From NCBI GenBank assembly GCA_000507305.1, contig DF239904.1, positions 3,414 through 67,413 of the forward strand: a DNA stretch of 64,000 nt, written 5' to 3'. How positions within the stretch are numbered: position 1 is the first letter of the stretch; each line of letters opens with the position of its first letter. Below the pieces are notes generated by a model. That model searched no databases. It worked only from the letters and a program-made list of their open reading frames with translations, and was not told where the DNA came from. The DNA is from Breviolum minutum Mf 1.05b.01 (taxonomy: Eukaryota; Sar; Dinophyceae; Suessiales; Symbiodiniaceae). The position numbers and the translations under genes are program-made. Below, in pieces: positions 10,183 through 22,100 of this stretch.

Positions 10183-13100
10183 GACTACCTGGCCAACATG
10201 GCCGTGTCGGTGGTGGAAGATTTCAATGATGCAGAGTCGTTGAGACGTGAATTGGAGGTGGCAAACGAAACAGCTACAGAAACCGGAAAACATTGAGGGT
10301 TTGGAAGGCATTTTTATGCATTTTTCCTACGACTTTTTTTTCTTTTCATGTTGACCATGTTGATTTTTAACTTGAGATACATGGGTGTGGCTCAAATCCG
10401 AGCCCCCAATGGCTGTGAATAGCTGAAGGATTTCAAGACCCAAGGTGGTCCAAACTCTAGTTGTAGGGTAAAAGGTTCTTTCCACCTTTGCTGCAAGGAG
10501 GGTTTCTTACCCATGTTGGAAGAGTACGAAGTCTCCACGGAAGACGCCCAAGCTCTGTGCGCCAAAGTGCTCGAGGCAACGCGTCAATTTTCTGGTTGGA
10601 AAGTCTTCTACCCAATGATCAATGTCATGTTCTTTTTTTGGAAGGAGTTCTATAACCTATTTTTTTTCCAAAGTTGGATTCAAAATTCAAAATCCAAGCT
10701 TCATCTCTGAAGAAAGGTGGCTGCGCCTATGGAGGCGCCCATCGATGATCTGGGTGCCGTGGATGAGAAGTTCTTGTGCTATATTCCGCCACTTCAATTG
10801 CAAACTTGATGGGAAGTTTGTGAAGGTTTGTATCATGAACAGAAATGAAGAGTCTTGAGTAGTCTTCATAAAACCCACTATGGGTGACATTCTATGCTTC
10901 TGAAAAATCCCTGTAGTTTTTGCTAGTTTTTCAGTGCCTATCGAAGCTACAAATTAGAGTCAACTGGCAACGAGTGAAGTGACAAGGTGCCTTCAGTATT
11001 TCTGTGTTTTCGTTGCCAAGGAATCTCCTGCTAATGTATGGTGGCAGTCCAGAGCCATTGCTGCGAGGGGCATGCCTGGAGATTAGGCACAAGTTGGTAT
11101 CGTATTAGATGTCAGACGTTTCTGATTTTTTGATGTCTATTTCAGCCTTTTTTCCTTCTTTGCGATGAATTCAAGCAGACAAATATCAAAGGGCAAAGCA
11201 GTTGTAAGTTTTTTTTGTGTGATGGGTTTTGAGTTTTGACCATTCTTGGCTTGATTTGAGATGTGTTTTCCAAAAAATGATGGATCCCCAAATCTCTAGA
11301 AATGGTTTGATTTTGGTCGGAATCTGGTTGGGGTTTGGCAACCAACCAAATCAAGGCGTGGTCATCGCTATGGAGTGGTTGGCTCCAATGGTTCTGGGAA
11401 AACCACCTTGATGGCAAGGTGCAGAAATCCCGGGTGAGAACCAGTTGAGGTTGGGTAGTTTTTCCCATGATTTGCGAGGTTTCAAAAACATCCAACCGGT
11501 GGTTGGCCTTGGGATTTCTGAACCATCAACACCAAAACAGAAAAGATGGGATTCAAAGCCTGATATCCAGCCAAAAACAGCAGCAGGATAGCCAGCAAAG
11601 ATATCTCTGGCCTTCCGGACGATCTACGAGTGGTTCTTCTCCGTCACGAGGCACACAGCTGCAGTTGAAAATCAGTTTCGTGCAGCCAAGTTGGAAACCC
11701 CTTGGCATCAGGCTATTCTACAAGGTGTGCGAAGGTCGACAAAGGTGCCATGTTCATGTTGGGTTTTGGAGTTGATGTAGTTAGGGAAGCTCTATCTTGC
11801 TTGTATTGTGGCAAAGTTGCAGACCAGGTGGTGTATGTTTTTGTTGATTTTGTGTATCAATCCTGTAAGAAAACCAATTGAAACGCCAGAAAGGTCCGCG
11901 ACTACGTTTCAGACCGCAATATCGGAGAAGATGCTGCCTCTCCGGAGGAAATGGAGAAGGCTTTGCAAATCATGGGTTTTGATACTGAGGACGCGGCAAA
12001 TCGGTGAGTGAAAATGGGGGGTTTCTCTATGAAATGTATTTTTCCAGCATTCAAATGGCTTCAAACAGTTTGGAGAATGCTGCGAGAGAGCAAAACGGTT
12101 TGAGAAGAACCCCCTCCAAAAGTGCAACTGGCTTTGTTTGAATATTTGATACTTGTCACACCATTGGCACAAAAACGCACAGATCCAATCAACACATACA
12201 TGTAAAGAGATGAACAATCTCAGAGAAAGTTGCCTCTAAATGTTGTGCAAATGAGGAGCAAATGGGAAAAGCTGTGCTGGAGTTGAGTGGCGGATGGCAA
12301 ATGCTGCTCAACTCAACAGGAGAAAATTTCCGCCGAGACCGACGCAGTTTTAGACCGACGGACCGGTGGATTTTTGTAGAAAAACCAAGGCGTTTGGCAT
12401 TGGCCTGTGCCGTGGCGCGGAAGGCAAGGTTGCCCCTGACAACTAGACATGATGGATAGTGATGGTGATGCTTAGTGATGCTTCATGCTTTGTGGTCAGG
12501 GGCGAATTGTAGGTGTTTCCTAAAATGGGGGTACCCAACAAACCCATGGGTTTTCCTACTAGAAATGATCATTAAAAGGGGTGTGGAAATGGGGGGAAAA
12601 CACCGTTTAAGGAAGCACCCTTCTGGGACGACAAATGGCCTTCTTGAGGCGAATCTGCTCCTTCTGGATGAGCCGACCAATCATTTAGACGCTGAAGGTG
12701 TCAGATGGCTCGTGGAGTTCATCAATACGATCCTTGCCACGAAACGATGGGTCCAGACCTGCTGCCTAGAGAAAACAAAAACCAATAAGTGTTTTGTCAC
12801 AAGGATGACTTGAGAGAATGTATAGATATCTATAGATGTCAAATATACACATATATATTTTGCACATTACTCTGCACATATGTACATAGTACTCAAGAGG
12901 AATCTGTCTATTTTGAAGAATTGTTACATCCCTATGAACACCCGCTCTGTATCAAGATGACATTATGTCCAGGACCACCATGTCAGCCCAGGACATGTGG
13001 CGATGGTGACGGCCAGGGAGCTGCGATGATTGTGTCACATGACCCCGACTTTCTGGATCTCGTTTGTACAGCAACTTGGCAATCCCGAAAAAAACACCAC

Positions 13101-16100
13101 CCCATTGGACCACATTCGACCCCCATGATCTGAGAAGCCAAAAAAAAAGAATGAGCTTCGGATCCCAAAGAGAGATTCGTTGTGCATGAAAAAAAAGACG
13201 CTGTGGTAAATTCCCAGCATTTTCTGAGGATGTTGTCCACTTCTCACCCAGTTCTCAGAAAGGCAGGGATGGGATCAGGATGTCAGGTCCCAACTGCGGA
13301 TGGATTCGTTTTGTTGTTTTTCGGTGCAGGGAAGTTGGCTTACTACCCGGGCATCTTCTCTGCCTTCAAGGCGCAACAGTTGAATGGAGATGAGGCGGAA
13401 GCGAAACGTCTCCTGGAGACACAGGAGACGAAGGAAATCCGCCCGGGATACTCAGTTTGGACGTGCTAGGCTGGACTGGATGGACAGATGGGAAGCGAAA
13501 AATAATATGCAGATACTCCCCGTCCGAATACAATGAGGATGATGTAAATACATTATATTATATATATATATATATACAAATATGTATTAGAAGACGAGTA
13601 ATAGCAAGGATTTGCGTATTTTAAAACATCATATTTTGGTGAATTTTGCAGATTGTGACAATGGTTTTCGCTGTCTCATATTGTTTCCATCGATGCTTCT
13701 TTGCTACCTATCATGAGGTTTGGGCTTGGGCCCTGATGATGGGAATCGTATGGCCTTCCCTATCCCGGAGAGATTTTTTTTGTCGACGGCTGGAGGTTCG
13801 AAAGACTTAGAAAGGTGTGATTCATTTGTCTCGAAATACCAATTTTTATTTACTGATGCAACGTAGAGATTTCTTGCTCATATTTTTTAACAGGGAATGC
13901 TGGTGTTTGTATCTGCCATTTTCTGGCTCTGTTGGCTTGTAGCAAGGAGAAAATTGGCGACACGACGGCTGAGCGCAAGGCCTTGTGAGTCTTCATATGA
14001 ATCGAGAAATGCTATGTAAAACCGCCAGTGGCGAGTTTTTGTGCGAGAGGCAGCAGTGGTGACTTTGAGCAAAGCTGCTTTCCAGTACAAAGGTGCAAAC
14101 CAAGAAGTGAAAATGCCTGATATTGTGCACACCTTGGCAAGTGCAAAGAAGAATTTCTGCAGATGATCACACGGAGTGCCTTGAAGGGAGCTAGAAACAG
14201 GTGTTGTAAGGGGTATCTCAAAGCCCTTCATACTGCGGAGCGATTTGGAGGTATGCCAAGGTTCCGTGAAACACCCACCTTCGCATGACAGCAGGTGCCC
14301 AAGAGCCCGTCTTCCAGGAGATCTCGGTAGAACTCAGCATGTCAAGCAGAGTGCCTTGGTGCCCAGGCTGTGTGAACACAGCGAGCAACCATTTTTCACA
14401 AAGATTTCTGAATTTTCGAGAAAAATCCTTTGCTGAGCGGATTTTAAATTTCTTAAACTTTGTTTTCATCATCCACAGGATAAATCTGTCAGATTTCTAA
14501 TCGCTTGTGGATGTGCGTTTTTATTCAAGGTTGGCATTGTCGGAAAAAATGGATCTGGAAAGTCTACGCTGTTGTCAATGCTGGCCGGCCGCAAGCAGCC
14601 GAGCAGCATCGGGGGCAAGACTGGCAGGCATGGGATTTCCTGACAGTTTTTTTCCACCGGTTCATGGTTGGTTGAAATTGTTCTGGCTGAGTCACTGGCT
14701 GCATGTTTTTTTGAAAGGCTTTGGTGGCACAAGGATTTGCGCTTGGCATACATTGCCCCTTGCCAAAAAAAGAGCAGTTTAAAGAGACCTCATCAATAGC
14801 ATCAAAGTGGAATGGTGAAACATATTTTTGGGGATTTGTGGATTTGGATGTTGAACCAAAAATAGGGTACAGTACCCCAAAATGGATGGTTTCAAATCAT
14901 GGAAAACCCTATTGTTGAATGGATGATTTGGAGGGTAAACCCCATTATTTTCGGAAACGCCCAAATTTGTTGGTCCCGTTCGGAACTGCAAAATTTTCCC
15001 CCCATTTCTCTGTTGGCTGAATTGTCGGAAACATCTCTGAGGCCCAACATGCTTTGGCGCATTTGGGGATGCTTGGCTGGAAACCGCATGGATTTTTCAT
15101 GGTGGAAATCCTGATTTCAGCCTTTGGAAAAAATCACGAAGTGCAATTGGACCTTGATGCCCCTGAGGAATTATGTGGACAAGACTCCATTAGAATATAT
15201 GCAGATTCGATTTCGTCGTGGTTTTGATGAGGAGACACCCATTGTGCCTTGGGAAAGCAACAAAAACACAAGCACTTTTACTTGAGGCCACAACGAATCG
15301 GTGGTGAAACCTCAGATCTAGGTTAGTTAGGTTTTCAAACATATTTTGATTTTCACCCCGAACCTACTTGGAGAAATGATCCAAATTGATGAGCATATTT
15401 TTCAAATGGATTGAAACCACCAACTAGAAATATGTCTTGTGCCTGCAAAAATTGTGGTTTCATACCAAGGTTCGCAGTGAAAAACTCCTTTCTGCTAAGG
15501 TTCGGACGGGAAGGGGATGGATCCAACAGCTTTTCTTGTTTTGTTTTTCTGAAAGTGCCACTTTCAATCATATATGATATATCATATATCTTTTAAATAT
15601 CTTATCAACATCATATATACACCCAGTTGTCAAAGTCGTGGCGCTTTTGTGATTTTGTGTCCTCACCCTTGGGGGAATCTTTTTGGTAAGTCGTTGCGTT
15701 TGCAGCGTTTAGTTGCAGAACTGAAAGTGTTAAGACATGACATGGCGCATGCAAAGATGTAAGAATTGTTTGCAAAAGGCTGCATATAGTTGCTGACTAG
15801 TTCTGATAAACTGAACATGTTGCAAGGACTTTCGCGGTTGGGGGTACACGTAAAATATCATCTCTAACAAGGATTAAGTTTCAACACCTAGGTCCTTTTT
15901 CCTACTGGGGATGATCCAACGGCTTCCTTTGCATTGTTCGCAGACCTTCTTGAAAATCTGTCTTCACTGTATCCGTTGTGCTTCTAATGATTCAACGTAC
16001 CCACCAACATTAGCCATTGTCAGATCCCTACTGGTGATTCTATATAAACCCTAAACCGATATGATATGTTTTTTTTCCAGAAATAGGGGTACCCCAAATG

Positions 16101-19100
16101 GATGGTTTATAATGGAAAACCCTATTAAAATCGATGATTTGGGGTACCACTATTTTCGGAAGAATCCATATAATGGAATGTAAACAGGGTTTGAATACTA
16201 CTCACATGGCAAACACGTGTCAGGAGGAGGAAGAAATGCAAAGGGTAGGCGTTCGCCATGGCAAACGCGGAAAGGCTGTGGAGGCTTTAGTCAATCGCTC
16301 CTCGATGCTGAAGATGGAACATTTTTGACTGATTCAACGAATACTATTCGATTCTCCATCCAGTATTTTTGCAATTTTCTTTCTGGTATTGCTCACGGTA
16401 GTACGTAAAAAAACTTCCAGTTTCGGGCTTTCCAATGAACGCCCTGCACCATGTTTTCTATGCGTTTTCGGGTGTCTTTTGAAAGTCGGGCGCCATCCAT
16501 GCAATGGCTCTTACCTGGCGATAGAAAATATTTGAAATTCTGGAGGTGGTGATATCCTTTGTTTACATTCAATGGTGATTCTGTCAAGATTTTTTTCAGT
16601 TGAGGTATTGAGATCACAGTGGCTTGTTTGCACCGTTTTTGTTGCTTCACAGCTTCGCACATTGACTGAAACAACTCAAAGTTGCTCCCTAAAATGCTTG
16701 CTCCTTTACTCAGGATGGTAAAGATAAAGCCAAGGAAAAAGATCGTGAGTTTCTATACGAAGTGAAATGGAAAGATCTTAGTCCAGCTGAGAACAGCTTT
16801 GAGTCTATCAGCAGGTGCAGTGTTTTTGAAGTTGGTAGGTTTTTGAGCAAACTTTGTGGAAGACAGAGCTTGACATTCTTGACATTTTTGATTCTGCCGA
16901 ATGTCGTCTTGGCATGTTGAAGCTATTGATGTGCAGGTTAAAACAGCTGAAGGCGATGGTTCACTGACTGAGACGCACCTCAAAAGATATGAATATGTTT
17001 TTCTCAAATGGATAGAAATGCGAAGTGCATTTCAAGTGATCAATCTGTGATCCCATTGCCGGAGGCATTGAAGTTGGTGGAAGATCTGAATTCTCGGATT
17101 TGGGCCGCTTGGGCTGGCTGTCCCCAACGACCCCTCACGTCTCTCGACGTTTAAGATGTTTCAACGCTGGCGTTGCTTTGCATTTTTTCAAACGTACTGA
17201 AAAACGGTTCACATAAGATGCTTCAGCCAGCTGTTTGGAGTCATGATATCTCAAGACAACTAACATGTTGCGCAACATGAAGCCACATCACCATGAAGGG
17301 GGCGGCTAAAATGAAAGATGCATCAACTGTTTTTGCTGATTTTACAAGGGACATGTAGAAAACCATGACTTCGAAAAAGCTAGTATCGCCAACATGAACT
17401 CATGATACTCCGATCGCTTCCACCTCAGAATTTAGAAAAACTCTACTGGGTTGTCCCGCCGAAATTTAAGATCAGTGGTGACAAGATCAATTTAACCCTG
17501 GATATTAAGCATATAATCAATAGTAATCATATATTTTCACTGGCTTACAACTTACAACTGATTCTAACCGCTGCTAAGCCGACATCCTAGCCATGTTTAC
17601 TGAGGGACCGCGAGGTGTTACAACACATGGAGCCGTTTGGTTTGGATGAGGAGCACTCAGAGTGCGATTCCGATGGTCTGTTTCAGGGCTTTCTCATCAT
17701 AAGTGTGATATGATTTGTCAATGATTTAGCAAGCTGGAACTGATCCATGGCGGATACTGTGGATACTGATCCAGTGGCCAAAAAAAAAGATGTCAGGATG
17801 TGCTATGCCACCGAAGAATCTCAGTGCTTTCATCCGGGCAGAAATGCAAACTCGCTTTAGGCGCTGCGTTTTGGACCAGGCCATGTTGTCAGTCACCTGA
17901 CTGCTGCCAGTGTTTCAGTTGCTGACAGCACAAGAGAACGTGGCACTCGGCGTCGGTTTTCTGATTCTTTTTCAAACCCAGGTTGAATACATGTTGCGAT
18001 GGGATGCGCGGCATTTTGAGAAGCCTAATTTTAGACCACTTTCAGAAGTTTCTCAGCGAATCAGCATGAACCAACAAGTTGAGAAGGCAGGCTTTTGGCT
18101 CTCAGACTCTTCGTAAAGGTCCTTGTCCCTCTCTTGCGCTTCATTCTGGAACTTATGAAGCTGTTCTATTTGGTGCTTGCTGTGCTATGCGTTTCGGTGC
18201 AAAGTGATGTACACCACCTCCGAGGAGAGAAAGAACAGAAAGAGCCAAAAGTTCAGAACACAGAGGACACCCAGGATACACAGAAGCCAAAAGAAGATAC
18301 CAGCCATGATGAAGCTCCTTTGAAACCTTTAGCAAACAATGATGAGCCTGCAGTTGGTGCAAAGGAAGCTGACCCAGTCAACAAAGCACCAGTTGCTCCG
18401 GGTGATGCTCCAAGTGTGCCAGAACCTGTTGGAGTTCCTGTTCCAGAAGTTCCAGAAAAGGCGCAGGACACTCCGGGTGATGCTGCAGGTGTGTCAGAAC
18501 CTGTTGGAATTCCTGTTCCAGAAGTTCCAGAAAAGGCGGAGGACACAGATTTGCCAAAGTCTGAAGAGGAGGAGCTTGACGCTCTAGGTGGTGATGATGG
18601 CTCTGAGTATGAACAGTATAACTTTGTGAGTCATCCCCGGGGTGTTGGATGCCGACGTTGGGTGAACTGCCGCCGTGGCTGGTATGGAAACGTCAGGTGC
18701 AATGGTGGCCGACATTGCGTCGCGTGGCGCTGAGTGTCCCAGTGATACAGGCAGTTTTATAGGCCTGTTCCAGCATGTTAGCTTGTAAAGAATATGGCTG
18801 TTTGCATGCTACTTGCCACTTTTGATCAACTTATGTTGAAAGAATTTGGTTGGTTATAGTTATTTTGGCGAGAGTTTCTTCACAGTATACAGATGAAACC
18901 TCGCGTCCAACCTCGAGTTGCACACCATGCCTCTTTCAATAATTTCAGAGCATTCGGTCACTTTTGGACCGAGAAAAAGGCTATAGCAGGGCAGCAGACA
19001 GTGTGTAAAGACGTGTCTTGACCATGGTGTGTGTAGGATATTCACTAGGTTGTATTGTTTTTTCTTTGTAATGTAGTGATGAACAGCATTTGAGAAGCAT

Positions 19101-22100
19101 AATTTTAGACCACTTTCAGAAGTTTCTCAGTGAATGAGCATGAACCAACAAGTTGAGAAGGCAGGCTTTTGGCTCTCAGACTCTTCGTAAAGGTCCTTGT
19201 CCCTCTCTTGCGCTTCATTCTGGAACTTATGAAGCTGTTCTATTTGGTGCTTGCTGTGCTATGCGTTTCGGTGCAAAGTGATGTACACCACCTCAGAGGA
19301 GAGAAAGAGCCGAAAGAGCCAAAAGTTCAGAACACAGAGGACACCCAGGATACACAGAAGCCAAACGAAGATACCAGCCATGATGAAGCTCCTTTGAAAC
19401 CTTTAGCAAACAATGATGAGCCTGCAGTTGGTGCAAAGGAAGCTGACCCAGTCAACAAAGCACCAGTTGCTCCGGGTGATGCTCCAAGTGTGCCAGAACC
19501 TGTTGGAGTTCCTGTTCCAGAAGTTCCAGAAAAGGCGCAGGACACTCCGGGTGATGCTGCAGGTGTGTCAAAACCTGTTGGAATTCCTGTTCCAGAAGTT
19601 CCAGAAAAGGCGCAGGACACTCCGGGTGATGCTGCAGGTGTGTCAGAACCTGTTGGAATTCCTGTTCCAGAAGTTCCAGAAAAGGCGCAGGACACAGATT
19701 TGCCAAAGTCTGAAGAGGAGGAGCTTGACGCTCTAGGTGGTGATGATGGCTCTGAGTATGAACAGTATAACTTTGTGAGTCATCCCCGGGGTGTTGGATG
19801 CCGACGTTGGGTGAACTGCCGCCGTGGCTGGTATGGAAACGTCAGGTGCAATGGTGGCCGACATTGCGTCGCGTGGCGCTGAGTGTCCCAGTGATACAGG
19901 CAGTTTTATAGGCATGTTCCAGCATGTTAGCTTGTATAGCTATTTGCATGCTAATTGCCACTCTTGATCAACTTATGTTGAAAGAATTTGGTTGGTTATA
20001 GTTATTTTGGCGAGAGTTTCTTTGCAGTATACAGATGAAACCTCGCATCCAACCTCGCATGCATGCGAGTTGTTCGGAGCATTCGGTCACTTTTGAACCG
20101 AGAAAAAGGCTATAGCAGGGCAGCAGACATGTGTAAAGACGTGTCTTGACCATGGTGTGTGTAGGATATTCACTAGGTTGTATTGTTTTTTCTTTGTAAT
20201 GTAGTGATGAACAGCATTTGAGAAGCATAATTTTAGACCACTTTCAGAAGTTTCTCAGTGAATGAGCATGAACCAACAAGTTGAGAAGGCAGGCTTTTGG
20301 CTCTCAGACTCTTCGTAAAGGTCCTTGTCCCTCTCTTGCGCTTCATTCTGGAACTTATGAAGCTGTTCTATTTGGTGCTTGCTGTGCTATGCGTTTCGGT
20401 GCAAAGTGATGTACACCACCTCAGAGGAGAGAAAGAGCCGAAAGAGCCAAAAGTTCAGAACACAGAGGACACCCAGGATACACAGAAGCCAAACGAAGAT
20501 ACCAGCCATGATGAAGCTCCTTTGAAACCTTTAGCAAACAATGATGAGCCTGCAGTTGGTGCAAAGGAAGCTGACCCAGTCAACAAAGCACCAGTTGCTC
20601 CGGGTGATGCTCCAAGTGTGCCAGAACCTGTTGGAGTTCCTGTTCCAGAAGTTCCAGAAAAGGCGCAGGACACTCCGGGTGATGCTGCAGGTGTGTCAGA
20701 ACCTGTTGGAATTCCTGTTCCAGAAGTTCCAGAAAAGGCGCAGGACACAGATTTGCCAAAGTCTGAAGAGGAGGAGCTTGACGCTCTAGGTGGTGATGAT
20801 GGCTCTGAGTATGAACAGTATAACTTTGTGAGTCATCCCCGGGGTGTTGGATGCCGACGTTGGGTGAACTGCCGCCGTGGCTGGTATGGAAACGTCAGGT
20901 GCAATGGTGGCCGACATTGCGTCGCGTGGCGCTGAGTGTCCCAGTGATACAGGCAGTTTTATAGGCATGTTCCAGCATGTTAGCTTGTATAGCTATTTGC
21001 ATGCTAATTGCCACTCTTGATCAACTTATGTTGAAAGAATTTGGTTGGTTATAGTTATTTTGGCGAGAGTTTCTNTGACCCAGTCAACAAAGCACCAGTT
21101 GCTCCGGGTGATGCTCCAAGTGTGCCAGAACCTGTTGGAGTTCCTGTTCCAGAAGTTCCAGAAAAGGCGCAGGACACTCCGGGTGATGCTGCAGGTGTGT
21201 CAGAACCTGTTGGAATTCCTGTTCCAGAAGTTCCAGAAAAGGCGGAGGACACAGATTTGCCAAAGTCTGAAGAGGAGGAGCTTGACGCTCTAGGTGGTGA
21301 TGATGGCTCTGAGTATGAACAGTATAACTTTGTGAGTCATCCCCGTGGTGTTGGATGCCGACGTTGGGTGAACTGCCGCCGTGGCTGGTATGGAAACGTC
21401 AGGTGCAATGGTGGCCGACATTGCGTCGCGTGGCGCTGAGTGTCCCAGTGATACAGGCAGTTTTATAGGCATGTTCCAGCATGTTACAGTAGCTTGTATA
21501 GCTATTTGCATGCTAATTGCCACTTTTGATCAACTTATGTTGAAAGAATTTGGTTGGTTATAGTTATTTTGGTGAGAGTTTCTATACAGATCAAACCTCG
21601 CATCCAACCTCGCATGCATGCGAGTTGCACACCATGCCTCTTTCAATAATTTCAGAGCATTCGGTCACTTTTGGACCGAGAAAAGCGTTAGAAGAAAAAA
21701 CCTACGTGTGATTTGGAAGGGAACCTGCAGAATATGGGTTGTCACATGGTTGTCACTGATTTCCATTAACATGGGTGTTTCCAAAAATAGTGGTACCCTC
21801 AAATCATCCATTTTCATAGGGTTTTCCATTATAAACCATCCATTTTGGAGTACCCCTATTGTTGGAAACACCCACATCTTTGCTTTGGTGTTTGAACCGT
21901 CGCCGCGGGAAGGCCACATGTTGTTTGCCTGGATGAGCCGACCAACTACCTCGGCACGAAGCTGAGCAGGAAGTTGGTTCCAGCGCTGGAAGTGTTTTTT
22001 TTTGCCAATGGATTAATATGGGGGTTTCCTAAAATGGTGGGTTTCCCCAACAAACCCATGGGTTTTCCTACTAAAAATGATCATCCTGAGGTGTGAAATG

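Larger units (their letters stand above)
18003..21690 (+). repeat. Tandem gene array, unit about 1.05-1.13 kb
   Basis: Three full units and one gap-truncated unit lie head to tail, starts separated by 1,074 and 1,128 bp; the longer one carries an extra 75-bp coding repeat. Homology begins near 18003 ('ttttgagaagcc') and persists to about 21690 ('ggaccgagaaaag'), after which the sequence becomes unrelated. Each unit is one intronless reading frame plus about 500 bp of conserved spacer. The N at 21075 joins early spacer sequence to the middle of a coding region, so it hides the rest of a spacer and at least half a gene, and possibly more whole units. The array lies entirely inside the 17880-21912 intron of the eEF3-like gene. 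Confidence 0.9.

Noticed and set aside
18085..18108. Possible relict spliced leader before each array copy ('ttttggctctcag')
   Set aside because: Only the 'ttttggctc' part fits; the 'tagccatt' half is missing. It is better explained as a pyrimidine-rich acceptor site.
18095..18154. Twenty-residue N-terminal extension of the peptide precursors (ALRLFVKVLVPLLRF..)
   Set aside because: It begins at TTG, not ATG, and the ATG at 18155 is followed by a complete signal peptide. The extension is better read as 5' leader sequence.
19327..19736. Antisense and out-of-frame open frames over the peptide genes
   Set aside because: They exist only because the 75-bp repeat keeps every frame open; composition is low-complexity and no start context supports them.
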